Source: Paenibacillus albidus (GTDB lineage: Bacteria; Bacillota; Bacilli; Paenibacillales; Paenibacillaceae). From it: DNA of 64,000 bases. The stretch's first letter is position 1; the number at the start of each line of letters is the position of its first letter. Positions 1 to 9,110 of this stretch are shown piece by piece. The notes under the pieces were generated by a model, which ran no database searches, was not told the origin of the DNA, and saw only the letters and a program-made list of their open reading frames with translations. Both the position numbers and the translations under genes were made by a program. The stretch spans positions 124,001 through 188,000 of the forward strand of contig NZ_BMKR01000005.1 of assembly GCF_014644435.1 (NCBI RefSeq). Direction: 5' to 3'.

Positions 1-1157
1 TGACCCCGGAGCAATGAATGCAGATAATGCTCACGGATGGTTCGGTAAGAGCGGTTGATCACGAACTGCATCGATTTATCCCGTTCCTCCAATGAATGGA
101 AGATCTCGGCCATCATCTTATATTCATCGATGAACGGCGAACCGGAGACCGGAGAATCCGTGTCCGGCATGATCTTCTCAAACAGCGTCGATAACGGCCT
201 GTAAATACTCTTGGTCAGAAAAATAGAGATCAGCAGACCTGTCAGTACGATCCCGGCCGTCACAAGCAGCGTAACACTGCGGAGCCGGTCAATGTTAGAG
301 ATGAGCCCGGAGTAAGGGGAAGCGCTTACAAAATACCAGTCCATTTCCTCCGACTTCACATAAGTGACCAGATGCTTTTTATTATGAATATTTGCTGTGA
401 AGCTGTTCTCCTCCTTGTCCTGATTCAGAATTTGCTGCACATACTGTTCCTCTGACAAATCTTCCAGGAACAAATTTGAATCGGTATGGGAGAGGACTTT
501 GCCCTCGTTGTTGATGACGAAAACGTTGCTCGCGGCATCCGCTTTGCTGATCTTGCGGATCGTCGTCAGAATTGACTTCTCTTCCACATTGATATAGATA
601 AGCGGGTTGTCGGAGGTTTGAAATGAAAAATCCGGGTACAGCAGAAAGGTTAGAAGCTGCAGTGGCGCATCGTTGTTACGGCCGGCAATGGTCAGGCTAC
701 GCGGATAGAATTCCATGTAACGCTCCGCGCTGAGGGCGGTGAGCGAGGAGTCGAATGGAAGCCCGGCTGTATCGACTGTTGTTCCCGTAGAAGGCCGGTA
801 GATCCCAATGCTGTGAATATAAGGATAAACACTTGTGATCTGATACATCTGTTGAAAAATATGATAATTGTTTATCTTGTCCTCTACCGTGTCGTTCAGG
901 AACGAGATGATCTCCGGCTGGATGAGCAATGCATTGCCGATTGTCATGACTTGGTTATAGACCACATCCGAGGCGTAAGTGATTTGGGACAATATAGCTT
1001 TGGAATTGCGGTCTATCTCCTTGACGGCACTTCTGGAGAAGAGATAGAAGAGGACACCAGACAGCAGGCTGACGGTTAGAAGAACAAGCAGGAAATATGA
1101 GATTGTAAGTTTTTGAAACGCCTTGTACCGAACAAGCCGATTCATGGTGGTCCGCAT
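1..1157 (-). CDS. Membrane-bound AraC-type regulator (N-terminal part, cut by window edge)
   Basis: The reading frame runs from an ATG at 1157, 8 bases after a GGAGG, to the left edge, giving about 385 residues. A first membrane segment lies near residues 16-40 and a second near 294-314; between them is an extracytoplasmic sensor region of about 250 residues like those of Cache-type sensors. The cytoplasmic part continues as SYRTIREHYLHSLLRG, which resembles the linker of AraC-family transmembrane regulators (YtdP/YesS type) rather than the PHFLYN box of a YesM kinase, but the DNA-binding end is outside the window. It diverges from the sugar ABC operon starting at 1404 and probably controls it. 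A histidine kinase remains possible. Confidence 0.75.
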   Translation of the reverse strand, partial: MRTTMNRLVRYKAFQKLTISYFLLVLLTVSLLSGVLFYLFSRSAVKEIDRNSKAILSQITYASDVVYNQVMTIGNALLIQPEIISFLNDTVEDKINNYHIFQQMYQITSVYPYIHSIGIYRPSTGTTVDTAGLPFDSSLTALSAERYMEFYPRSLTIAGRNNDAPLQLLTFLLYPDFSFQTSDNPLIYINVEEKSILTTIRKISKADAASNVFVINNEGKVLSHTDSNLFLEDLSEEQYVQQILNQDKEENSFTANIHNKKHLVTYVKSEEMDWYFVSASPYSGLISNIDRLRSVTLLVTAGIVLTGLLISIFLTKSIYRPLSTLFEKIMPDTDSPVSGSPFIDEYKMMAEIFHSLEERDKSMQFVINRSYRTIREHYLHSLLRG

Positions 1158-1403
1158 GAAGAATTCCTCCCAATCCTGCTAATATAATCTCTTTACTTTA
1201 GGACATAATCGGCTAAAAAGGTACTCCATCACGCAAAAATGAAAGCCAGTTCGTTTATTTGGAAGCTTTGTGCCGCATTGTGGAAGGGTTCTCCGGATTT
1301 TAAAATAGACAGCCGCTGGGCGCTCCGACTAATCTGGAAACATAACATCGGCTGCTGGTGTGAAGCGGTAGGCGGCATTCATAACTAAGGGGAGGAACAG
1401 AAA

Positions 1404-2339
1404 TTGGAAAAGAAACGGCGACGGGGATTCGATATGCTGTCCGACATTCGCAGAAACGGTACGTCTTATATACTGGTTCTGCCTGCGATGGCCTACACCT
1501 TTATTTTTGGGTATATGACGTATCCGTATATGCTCATTGCTTTCCAGCGATTCAATTATGCAAAGGGAATATTCCATAGCGAGTGGGTAGGATTAAAGAA
1601 CTTCGAATTCTTCTTCCGGTCGAACAAGGCGTTTACGGTCACCTTTAACACCATCTTTCTAAATTTGCTCTTTATCGTCTTCGGCACGCTGACGGCGCTG
1701 GCGATTTCACTGATCCTGAACGAGCTACGCAAGAAGCTGTTCGTTAAGATCAGCCAATCGATGATGCTGTTTCCGAACTTCATATCCTGGATCGTCATCA
1801 GCTATGTGCTGTACGCGTTTTTTTCAATGGATATGGGGATCGTGAACAAATTGCTGAACCAGTTCGGCATTGCCTCGGTCAACTGGTACACTGAGCAGCA
1901 TGCATGGCCGGCTATTCTTACCGTCATGCATGTGTGGAAGGGCGCCGGGATGAGCGCCATTATTTATCTGGCTACCATTACCGGAATCGATGAGACTTTG
2001 TATGAAGCTGCCGAGATTGACGGGGCCAACCGGTGGCAGATGTGCATGCGCATTACGATTCCGTTGATGATGCCTACGGTGGTTATACTGACGCTGCTCT
2101 CGGTCGGCAAAATCATGTACGGCGATTTTGGGATGATCTACGCCTTGATCGGCGACAATGGCACCTTGTATTCGACCACGGACATCATTGATACGTATGT
2201 ATTCCGCTCTTTGCGTCAGATTGGTGATCCTTCCGAGGCAATGGCCGTCGGACTGTTCCAGTCCGTCGTCGGATTTATCCTTGTCTTCGGTACGAATGCC
2301 ATTACCCGCAAATTTTTCAAAGACGGCGCGTTGTATTAA
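1404..2339 (+). CDS. Sugar ABC transporter permease, LplB-like
   Basis: Inner-membrane subunit of a carbohydrate importer (311 residues, about six membrane segments). It begins at a TTG preceded by AAGGGGAGG. The permease EAA loop is visible near residues 201-220 (EAAEIDGANRW), the site that docks the ATPase. The Lpl family typically has no ATPase gene in the operon and uses a shared MsmX-like ATPase; none is seen here either. The next gene, 51 bases on, is the partner permease, so the two should form the heterodimeric channel. The divergent membrane regulator is the likely controller. Confidence 0.92.
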   Translation: MEKKRRRGFDMLSDIRRNGTSYILVLPAMAYTFIFGYMTYPYMLIAFQRFNYAKGIFHSEWVGLKNFEFFFRSNKAFTVTFNTIFLNLLFIVFGTLTALAISLILNELRKKLFVKISQSMMLFPNFISWIVISYVLYAFFSMDMGIVNKLLNQFGIASVNWYTEQHAWPAILTVMHVWKGAGMSAIIYLATITGIDETLYEAAEIDGANRWQMCMRITIPLMMPTVVILTLLSVGKIMYGDFGMIYALIGDNGTLYSTTDIIDTYVFRSLRQIGDPSEAMAVGLFQSVVGFILVFGTNAITRKFFKDGALY

Positions 2340-2390
2340 AATCCGGTTCCGGCAATAGCTTACCGAGGAAAGATTTTAGGAGGAATAGAA

Positions 2391-3263
2391 ATGAAGGCGT
2401 TTTCAATCGGCAAGACGGTCATGTATGCTCTGATTACGATTTATTCGGCGCTTTCTTTGCTTCCGATGCTGCTGGTGCTGATGATCTCAGTCACGGATGA
2501 GGATGCCATATTGAAGAACGGCTACAGCCTTTTCCCGGAGGAGTTCTCCCTGTATGCCTATAAGCTGATCTTTACGGGCGGCTCCCAAGTCATGCAGAGC
2601 TACGGAATCTCCATCTTTGTCACGATCGTCGGCACGGTGCTGGCGGTTCTGATTACTTCCATGGCCGGCTATACCCTGGCGAACAAAAATGTGAAATACC
2701 GCAATCTGCTGGCACTCTATTTCTTTATCACCATGATTTTTTCCGCTGGGATTGTGCCCTGGTATCTGATGAACCGGTCGCTCGGATTGACCAACAATAT
2801 CCTCGCTCTGATCATTCCGTCGCTGCTGTTCAGCCCGTTCAACCTCTTCCTTGTGCGCAATTTCATGAACGGGATACCCGACTCACTGCGGGAGTCGGCG
2901 ACCATAGACGGGGCCAGCGATATTACGATTGCCTTCAGGATCTATCTTCCGTTATGCAAGCCGGTATTGGCGACGATTGCGCTCTTCTACGGACTTGATT
3001 ACTGGAACAATTGGTGGAATGCGATCATGCTGATTGACGGCAAGGATTTGTACCCGCTGCAATTTATGCTCCTGCAGATGCAATCGGAGATCAGCATGCT
3101 GAACGAGATGACGATGCTGGCCGGAACAAGCGATATCACGCTTCCTTCGGAATCGGTCAAGATGGCGACGGCGATCGTGACGATCGGGCCGATCATATTT
3201 CTGTATCCTTTCTTGCAGAAGTATTTTGTCAAAGGTCTGGTAATTGGTTCGGTCAAAGGCTGA
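2391..3263 (+). CDS. Sugar ABC transporter permease, LplC-like
   Basis: Second permease of the importer, 290 residues, with a strong AGGAGGA before the ATG. The EAA-type loop (ESATIDGASD) is near residues 168-188 and the C-terminus ends in the usual FVKGLVIGSVKG of LplC/YtcP proteins. It pairs with the product of the gene upstream and is followed 56 bases later by the lipoprotein that delivers the sugar. Confidence 0.92.
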   Translation: MKAFSIGKTVMYALITIYSALSLLPMLLVLMISVTDEDAILKNGYSLFPEEFSLYAYKLIFTGGSQVMQSYGISIFVTIVGTVLAVLITSMAGYTLANKNVKYRNLLALYFFITMIFSAGIVPWYLMNRSLGLTNNILALIIPSLLFSPFNLFLVRNFMNGIPDSLRESATIDGASDITIAFRIYLPLCKPVLATIALFYGLDYWNNWWNAIMLIDGKDLYPLQFMLLQMQSEISMLNEMTMLAGTSDITLPSESVKMATAIVTIGPIIFLYPFLQKYFVKGLVIGSVKG

Positions 3264-3319
3264 TATCATCCCTTCGGGGTTAACATAAATAAAGCACTAT
3301 AGAAGGAGGTCCATTTTTT

Positions 3320-4885
3320 ATGAAAAAATATTACGTAATTCTATTAGCTGTGGTGCTTGTCCTTTCGACACTGGTTGGATGCAGCAAGGATTCTAATTCA
3401 ACCAACACCGCGGATAAGGAAAACAACTCTTCAGTTCCGAAGCCGGAGAATAACGGCAAGCCAGCAGAGACGGTTAAAATCAAATATTTGGTTCCCGGCA
3501 CGGAGCCGAAAGACTACAAGGAAGTGTTCCAAAAGGTCAATGAGAAGCTGGCTCTGGACGGTGTCGGCGTTGAGGTAGAGAAAATCTACATTCCGTGGGA
3601 TGCGTGGGATCAGAAGCTGAACCTGATGCTGTCCACTGGCGAAGATTTCGACCTGTTCCACGTCATGCAGGACCGTACGCCGTTCTCCAGCTACTATAAT
3701 CGCGGTGCATTGGCGGATATCACGGATGCGATCGGAAAGTATGGAGAAAATCTGAAGAAATATATTCCGGACGATATCTTCGACGGGGCTAAAATCGATG
3801 GCAACTATTATGCCGCTCCATCTTATTGGGTTGAAATGGCGAGTGAAGGTGAGTTCAATATTCGCCGCGACATTCTCCGCGAGAACAATCTCGAAGAGCC
3901 GACTACTCCGGCTGAATTGATCAGCACTTGGGAGATTGTCATGAAGAACTGGAAGGGAAGCAACAAGCCCTATTTGGGCACACGGGCGGACTTTGACCCA
4001 ATCTACCTGCATACGTCCATCCTGCACCGGACTTATGACACCTTCCCGTTCACGGTGAAGGATAAGTTCTTCTATGTGAATCAAAGCGGCGAGGTCAAGT
4101 CTTGGATTGAGACCGAGGAATTCAAGAAGGATGCGTCCTTCATGCGCGAGCTATACACAAAGGGAATTACCAATCCCGATATCTTGGTCATGAAGCAGGA
4201 GCAGGTAGATGCGCAACTCGACAGCGGTGAATGGTTCGTCCGCCTGGGAACCGGCGGAAGCTTGAGCGGACTCAAGAAGTACAATCCAGAGGCCACTGTA
4301 AACGATATCGGTGTTGTGTGGTTTAACCCGGAGAAAGAATATCTGCGTCCGCTCACCTTCAAAAACGGGAATGCCGTACCGGTGAACAGCAAACATCCGG
4401 AAGCGGCCGTCAAATTCTTGGATTGGATGCTGGCAAGTCAAGAGAACTATGATCTGGTTCAATATGGCATCGAGGGCAAGCACTACACCAAGGACGGCGA
4501 GAAGGACTTTAAGCCGATCAAAGATCCGAATAACAATAATAATCCGGGGTATAGAGGATCTGATTCGCAAAACGGTAACGTAAACTTCATGCGTTTTGAC
4601 TTGGAGAATAGCATTCCCGAAAACAACAAAGTCTTGTTTGAGCCAAATCCGAATGCGGTCAACAGTATCGCGGCGAACTTTATTTTTGACCCGACGAATG
4701 TAAGGGCCGAGTACACCAACATTTTGTCGGAAGCTTCGGCAAGCATCACTCCGATTTATATGGGCGTCCTAGAATACGATAAGGCCTTCCCGGCCGCACT
4801 GGAAAAAATGAGGAAAGCCGGTTTAGATAAGGTGGTTACGGAATACCAGAAGCAGTTCCAGGAATATCAGGCTTCTCTTAAATAA
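3320..4885 (+). CDS. Extracellular sugar-binding lipoprotein of the LplABC-type importer
   Basis: 521-residue solute-binding protein with a lipoprotein signal peptide: positive start, hydrophobic stretch, and lipobox LVGC with Cys21 as the lipidation site, followed by a Ser/Asn-rich linker. The length fits the LplA/LipO cluster of extracellular solute-binding proteins. It captures an oligosaccharide outside the membrane for the permeases at 1404 and 2391. The downstream GH130 and DUF1861 genes suggest a mannoside ligand; that is inference from context. Its SD is GAAGGAGG before the ATG. Confidence 0.93.
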   Translation: MKKYYVILLAVVLVLSTLVGCSKDSNSTNTADKENNSSVPKPENNGKPAETVKIKYLVPGTEPKDYKEVFQKVNEKLALDGVGVEVEKIYIPWDAWDQKLNLMLSTGEDFDLFHVMQDRTPFSSYYNRGALADITDAIGKYGENLKKYIPDDIFDGAKIDGNYYAAPSYWVEMASEGEFNIRRDILRENNLEEPTTPAELISTWEIVMKNWKGSNKPYLGTRADFDPIYLHTSILHRTYDTFPFTVKDKFFYVNQSGEVKSWIETEEFKKDASFMRELYTKGITNPDILVMKQEQVDAQLDSGEWFVRLGTGGSLSGLKKYNPEATVNDIGVVWFNPEKEYLRPLTFKNGNAVPVNSKHPEAAVKFLDWMLASQENYDLVQYGIEGKHYTKDGEKDFKPIKDPNNNNNPGYRGSDSQNGNVNFMRFDLENSIPENNKVLFEPNPNAVNSIAANFIFDPTNVRAEYTNILSEASASITPIYMGVLEYDKAFPAALEKMRKAGLDKVVTEYQKQFQEYQASLK

Positions 4886-4919
4886 ACGAGTCGAAAACAA
4901 AAGGAAGGGGTGGAGAAAT

Positions 4920-5879
4920 TTGACCCTGCAGAAGCAAAGAATTGAATTTGAAGCGGCAAAAAAGATATATGAGAGTGCAACCTTGAAATTTCATGGTGTG
5001 GACGGTTTTGATGTCTACAATATTTCGATCCCATTCAAACGGGACGGGAAGCGCTATTTGTTCGGACGGGTAGAACACCGCGAGGAATGGGCCCGCTCTT
5101 GGGTCCGACTGTTCGAGGAAGCGGGACAGGATGAATGGACCGTGGTGAAAGATAGCATGATCTATACTCTGGAGGATCCTTACATCAGTGAGATTGGTGA
5201 TGAGCTTGTCATGGGCGGGACTCATGTGCAATATCAGAGTGGAAGATACAGTACGTTTTTCGGCTATTTCTTCCGGGGCACCGATCTCCACAATTTGTAC
5301 TACTTCACAACCGGGCCTAACAAAATGAAGGATATCCGCCTTGTTCCGTTGTCGGACGGCAAGATCGGCGTCTTCTCGCGTCCGCGCAGCACCGAGATGA
5401 GAGGTAAATACGGGAGCGAATCCATGATCGGCTTCACAGTTATTGACAGACTGGAAGAGTTGACTGCGGACGTCATCGAGAACGCATCTTACATTCACGG
5501 CATTTTCGGGAAAGGCGAATGGGGAGGCGTCAATCAGGCTTATCTGCTAGATAGTGGTAAAATCGGTATCATTGGACACATTTGCTACCAGGATAAGGAT
5601 GAGATTGGAGGAGAAGTGAAGGTGTACCTGAACATGGCCTTCGTCTTCGATCCAACAACCCGAGAGTCATCTGACCTTCGTCTGATCGGAAGTCGTCCCT
5701 GCTACCTGCCGGGACCTGCCAAGGCACCGTATTTAGTCGACTGCGTCTTTTCTTCCGGCATTGTGATGCGCCCGGACGGCAAGGCCGATCTTTACAGCGG
5801 CATTGGCGATTGCCAAGCAGGGCGTATTACGATCGACTATCCGTTCGCAGGACATGGGCGTCTAGGAGGATGTCGATAG
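4920..5879 (+). CDS. DUF1861-like five-bladed propeller protein, possible mannoside-active enzyme
   Basis: 319 residues starting at a TTG after AAGGGGTGGAG. The N-terminal FHGVDGFDVYNISIPF, the GRVEHREEWARSW segment and the overall pattern match my memory of DUF1861 (also called MTP-1 family), a beta-propeller group related in fold to GH130. As I recall, Leishmania relatives act on beta-1,2-mannan as transferase/phosphorylases; I cannot confirm that relation here. The stop codon abuts the ATG of the GH130 gene, so the two are almost surely made together and may act on the same sugar. Confidence 0.7.
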   Translation: MTLQKQRIEFEAAKKIYESATLKFHGVDGFDVYNISIPFKRDGKRYLFGRVEHREEWARSWVRLFEEAGQDEWTVVKDSMIYTLEDPYISEIGDELVMGGTHVQYQSGRYSTFFGYFFRGTDLHNLYYFTTGPNKMKDIRLVPLSDGKIGVFSRPRSTEMRGKYGSESMIGFTVIDRLEELTADVIENASYIHGIFGKGEWGGVNQAYLLDSGKIGIIGHICYQDKDEIGGEVKVYLNMAFVFDPTTRESSDLRLIGSRPCYLPGPAKAPYLVDCVFSSGIVMRPDGKADLYSGIGDCQAGRITIDYPFAGHGRLGGCR

Positions 5880-6890
5880 ATGAAAACCACCAATATGCCC
5901 ATCATCGGAGCACTGGAGTCCAGCCTGCTCATTCGCCGTCATCCGGCTAATCCCGTGCTGGACGCTGCCCGTGTGCCGTATCCCACCGCGCTTGTCTTCA
6001 ATGCAGGCGTCGCCAAGTTCGGTGGCCGTTACGTCATGGTATTCCGCAACGACTACGGCTCCCTGGAGAAGCAGACCATCGAGCCGTCTCACACGACGGA
6101 TCTCGGTATCGCTTTCAGCAACGATGGCATTCACTGGACGGCAGGGCCGAAGCCGATCTTCAAGCTGCGCGACGAAGAGATCATACGTGCCTACGATCCG
6201 CGTCTGACGGTCATCGACGGTCGTTGCTACATGTGCTTCGCCGTAGATACACAGCACGGCATCCGGGGAGGTATCGCAGTGACGGACGATTTTGAATCCT
6301 TCGACATATTGAGCTTGTCTACACCGGACTTGCGAAATATGGTGTTGTTCCCGGAGCGAATCGGCGGCAACTTCGTCCGGCTGGAACGGCCGTTCACCGT
6401 GTACAGCCGCGGCGGAGTTGACCGGTTCGATACCTGGATCTCGGAGTCGCCGGATCTGATCTATTGGGGCCGTTCCGAGCTGCTGCTGGCGGTGGAGCAG
6501 GTGCCGTTCGCCAATGACAAGATCGGCCCGGCGGCACCACCCGTAAAGACGAGTAAGGGTTGGCTCACCACGTTCCATGCAGTGGATATCGATCCCGCCA
6601 GAGGGAAGAACGGCTGGGAGCCGTCCTGGAAGAAGCGGTACACGGCCGGCATTATGCTGCTTGATCTTGACAATCCGAAGAAGATCCTCGGCATGAGCGC
6701 ATCGCCGCTGCTTGCGCCTGAAGCACCTTATGAGACGGACGGGGGCTTCCGCAATGACGTCATTTTCCCCGGCGGCATGGTGCTGGAGGAGGACGGAGAA
6801 GTGAAAATCTATTACGGAGCCGCCGACACGGTGGAATGCTTGGCTACCGCCCATGTGGATGATCTGATCAGGCTTTGTCTAGGGGGGTGA
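5880..6890 (+). CDS. GH130 family glycoside phosphorylase (mannoside-type)
   Basis: 336 residues. GH130 signatures are clear: YDPR at 105-108 with the likely catalytic Asp106, an NDKIGPAAPP segment, R291-N292-D293 followed by VIFPGG, and YYGAADT near the C-terminus. GH130 enzymes cleave beta-mannosides with phosphate to give mannose 1-phosphate in the cytoplasm; the exact linkage (beta-1,2 or beta-1,4, mannose or glucose acceptor) cannot be read from the sequence. The SD TAGGAGGA lies in the end of the upstream gene. It is the last clear gene of the ABC operon. Confidence 0.9.
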   Translation: MKTTNMPIIGALESSLLIRRHPANPVLDAARVPYPTALVFNAGVAKFGGRYVMVFRNDYGSLEKQTIEPSHTTDLGIAFSNDGIHWTAGPKPIFKLRDEEIIRAYDPRLTVIDGRCYMCFAVDTQHGIRGGIAVTDDFESFDILSLSTPDLRNMVLFPERIGGNFVRLERPFTVYSRGGVDRFDTWISESPDLIYWGRSELLLAVEQVPFANDKIGPAAPPVKTSKGWLTTFHAVDIDPARGKNGWEPSWKKRYTAGIMLLDLDNPKKILGMSASPLLAPEAPYETDGGFRNDVIFPGGMVLEEDGEVKIYYGAADTVECLATAHVDDLIRLCLGG

Positions 6891-6892
6891 GG

Positions 6893-7009
6893 ATGGAGGA
6901 GACGGGACGGCATATCAGCGGAAGAAGGGCATTCGCACATGCTGCGCCGGCTACCTACTTGCCGATTTCGTTATGGTCGCGGAATGACCGGTTGAGCGTG
7001 GCGAGCTGA
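6893..7009 (+). CDS. Possible 38-residue ORF after GH130 (doubtful)
   Basis: A 38-codon frame starts at ATG 6893, just after a GGGGGGTGA that would serve as a ribosome binding site at the GH130 stop. The product is Arg/Ala-rich, has no recognisable motif and could be chance or the tail of a lost gene. Its only support is the good SD. Confidence 0.2.
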   Translation: MEETGRHISGRRAFAHAAPATYLPISLWSRNDRLSVAS

Positions 7010-7067
7010 AACGGCAGGATGAGGAGATGAGCCGCGGGACTTAGCGTTTTGTTTCTGGAAGGCGCCC

Positions 7068-7129
7068 AGCACTTAAGCTGGCTTGGATTCATTTTCGGAT
7101 GATGCGGGCTTTTGCTTAAGTGCTTTTTT
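7068..7129 (+). terminator. Likely terminator of the GH130 operon
   Basis: Inverted repeat AGCACTTAAGC (7068-7078) and GCTTAAGTGCT (7114-7124) followed by a run of T to 7129. The loop is long (35 bases). It is the first such structure after the sugar operon. Confidence 0.55.
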
Positions 7130-7200
7130 CGGTTAAAATTGAAAATTTGACAACAATAACAATGTACAATGACACAAAATTACCTACATACCATTTACAC

Positions 7201-7227
7201 AAAAAGCCGCGTTTAACGCGGTTTTTT
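7201..7227. terminator. Compact bidirectional terminator
   Basis: CCGCGTT (7207-7213) and AACGCGG (7215-7221), with A's before and T's after, so it can end transcription from both sides: the GH130 operon and the convergent SDR gene. Confidence 0.65.
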
Positions 7228-7240
7228 ATTATATGGATAC

Positions 7241-7275
7241 AACTTCTTGTCCTTTCCAAACGACGACAAGAAGCT
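7241..7275. repeat. Inverted repeat in the intergenic gap
   Basis: ACTTCTTGTC (7242-7251) faces GACAAGAAGCT (7265-7275). The remainder of 6891-7379 holds the two terminators and the doubtful ORF; nothing else is recognisable. Confidence 0.35.
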
Positions 7276-7379
7276 GTAGTGTTTTCCATATATGGACAAA
7301 ACAATGATGTGTTTTCCGCAATAAACAGCCCGAGGCTGTGATATATAAATTCAACAATGAAGCTTACTGGGCGAGTGCA

Positions 7380-8207
7380 TCATTCGAAACCTTTCGCGAT
7401 CGTTTCCAGGTACTCCTCGATGGGGACGGATCTCCGCAGCGCAAGCAAATTGTTGCCAGCCTCTCCGACGACCGTCCGGAATTGACGACTCGCGCCCGTC
7501 GCCTGAGCAGCGATGGCGTCCACGATGGTTTGCGGGTCGAACAGAGCGCCGCTCTCGGCAGCCTCGGCCATCAAGGCAGTGACCTTGTCCATCAGGCCTT
7601 CGTACGCAGTAATATTCTCGTCCTTGCTCCAGCGGATGTTGTTTTGAAAATTGTTTCCACTTGAACCGCCTTGCTCGATGAGACGCAACTCGATGTTAAG
7701 CGGCTTAAGCTCGTAATAGAGTCCTTCAGTCAAGCCTTCCAACGCAAACTTGGACATGTTGTACAGCGAACCGAGCGGAACGGCCGTCGTAAAGCCCATG
7801 AACGAGCTGATGTTGATGAACATGCCGCCGCCCATGGACCGGAAATGCGGCAAAAACTTGCGGGTGACGTTGATCGGCCCGCGGACGTTCACGGCGAACT
7901 GCCAGTCGATCGTATCTTCCTCCGCCAGCTCCAACGCCCCGTAGACGCCCATGCCGGCGTTGTTGACGACGACGTCGATCTTCCCGAATGCAGCGATCGC
8001 ATCGTCGACGGCGGAGTTCACTTCCGCTAGGTTCGTGACGTCGAGCTTGAACAGCTTGATATTGTCGTAAGCGGTGAGTTCCGTTTCCTTCTCCGGCGTG
8101 CGCATCGTCGCGGCGACATTCCAGCCGAGCTTCGCAAAATGAATGGCCGTCAGCTTGCCGAGCCCCGTGCTGGTGCCTGTAATGAAAATCGTCTTTTTCG
8201 TAGTCAT
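7380..8207 (-). CDS. Short-chain dehydrogenase/reductase (SDR)
   Basis: 275 residues, classical SDR with an N-terminal Rossmann fold: TGTSTGLG at residues 10-17, NNAG at 82-85, Ser134/135, and the catalytic Tyr149-x3-Lys153. It is an NAD(P)-dependent oxidoreductase of unknown substrate. The start has GGGAGGA a few bases upstream. The TetR gene at 8379 lies just upstream on the same strand, with palindromes between them, so the SDR is probably the regulator's target. Where SDRs usually have IEPG after the active site, this one reads IEQGG. Confidence 0.9.
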   Translation of the reverse strand: MTTKKTIFITGTSTGLGKLTAIHFAKLGWNVAATMRTPEKETELTAYDNIKLFKLDVTNLAEVNSAVDDAIAAFGKIDVVVNNAGMGVYGALELAEEDTIDWQFAVNVRGPINVTRKFLPHFRSMGGGMFINISSFMGFTTAVPLGSLYNMSKFALEGLTEGLYYELKPLNIELRLIEQGGSSGNNFQNNIRWSKDENITAYEGLMDKVTALMAEAAESGALFDPQTIVDAIAAQATGASRQFRTVVGEAGNNLLALRRSVPIEEYLETIAKGFE

Positions 8208-8250
8208 TTTATGATTTCCTCCCGATTCAATAATTTAATTCCGACCAAAT

Positions 8251-8260
8251 TGAACGTTCA
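8251..8260. promoter_or_regulatory. Short palindrome before the SDR gene, candidate TetR half-site
   Basis: TGAACGTTCA is a perfect 10-bp palindrome sharing the GAACGTTC core with the site at 8335. Confidence 0.4.
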
Positions 8261-8334
8261 TTCTACTTTGACAATGATGTATTGCGGACAATGGGTTAAT
8301 CGAACTCGGAGCCCGTTGGCGGTGCAAAAATTCA

Positions 8335-8348
8335 ATCGAACGTTCGAT
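8335..8348. promoter_or_regulatory. Candidate TetR operator
   Basis: Perfect palindrome ATCGAACGTTCGAT between the TetR stop and the SDR start. Related sites lie at 8251 and in front of the TetR gene at 9002, which suggests both promoters answer to this regulator. Confidence 0.55.
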
Positions 8349-8378
8349 CTAAACTTGGCGAAAAGAAGCAGGCCGAAC

Positions 8379-8981
8379 TTAGCCGTTCCAACCTTTTTCT
8401 TTGCTCACCGCGTTCCAGCAGGCCAAGATCGCTTGCTCAGCGACGTCGTCCGTCAGCTCCAGCATGTTCTGCTGATGGCTCTTCAAGAGATAGACGATAG
8501 AGCCGTAATGCATCTGCACCATCATGTGCGAATCAAGGGAGACGAAAAGTCCTTCTTCGACCGCCCGGCGGTACAGTTCTTCCAACGGCCCGCACCAGCC
8601 GCCCTTGTAGGCTTCCAGCTTGGACTGCTCATAAATATAAGGCGAGAACGAGTACTGCTCGATGAACCGGAATCCTTTCGGGTGCTGCTTGCCCAGCTCG
8701 ATCACGCTGCGCCACGCCCGGCGGAATCGTTCCAGCACGGACTCGGCTTCATTCATGCCCTTCATGACGAACTCGCCGTTGAACAGCACTATGGCTTTGT
8801 ACAGCTCGTTGATGATGTCTTCCTTGCTGCTGAAGTAGTGATAAATGTTCCCGGTCGAGACGCCGGAATCCTTCGCGATCAATGACATCGACGTCGCTTG
8901 CAGCTCGCGGTCGATAATCAGGTGCAGCGTCGTCTCCAAGACGGCCTTCTGTACTTTGTTGTAGCGCTCGAACATCGGCAT
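8379..8981 (-). CDS. TetR/AcrR family transcriptional regulator
   Basis: 200 residues. The N-terminal helix-turn-helix covers about residues 28-56 (SLIAKDSGVSTGNIYHYFSS, with the family's typical YHYF). The C-terminal ligand domain is not assignable. The start follows AAGGAGG by 5 bases. It sits upstream of the SDR on the same strand and has palindromic candidate operators on both sides, fitting a local self-controlled repressor. Confidence 0.92.
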   Translation of the reverse strand: MPMFERYNKVQKAVLETTLHLIIDRELQATSMSLIAKDSGVSTGNIYHYFSSKEDIINELYKAIVLFNGEFVMKGMNEAESVLERFRRAWRSVIELGKQHPKGFRFIEQYSFSPYIYEQSKLEAYKGGWCGPLEELYRRAVEEGLFVSLDSHMMVQMHYGSIVYLLKSHQQNMLELTDDVAEQAILACWNAVSKEKGWNG

Positions 8982-9001
8982 GCAAGCCTCCTTTCCTCGG
9001 A

Positions 9002-9023
9002 TTAGATCGAATGATCGTTCTAA
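9002..9023. promoter_or_regulatory. Imperfect palindrome in the TetR promoter
   Basis: TTAGA at 9002-9006 and TTCTAA at 9018-9023 flank a GATCGAATGATCGTTC core; it resembles the sites at 8251 and 8335 and lies 20-40 bases upstream of the TetR start, where it could autoregulate. Confidence 0.5.
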
Positions 9024-9110
9024 TCGTACTGTAGAGCGCCGCCTTTGTCAACCCTTCAGCGGCGAGACGGTTCCAGATGCTAATCATGGCTTCTTGTTTC
9101 AATCCCCGCT

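Noticed and set aside
1..1157. YesM-type histidine kinase at the left edge
   Set aside because: The part after the second membrane segment resembles AraC-type membrane regulators and no PHFLYN box appears before the edge; the alternative is kept only as a possibility.
1340..1380. CcpA (cre) site upstream of the first importer operon
   Set aside because: The stretch near TGTGAAGCGGTAGGC departs from the cre consensus in its second half.
7147..7175. TTGACA near 7147 as a promoter for a plus-strand gene
   Set aside because: No -10 at 16-18 bases and no gene downstream on that strand.
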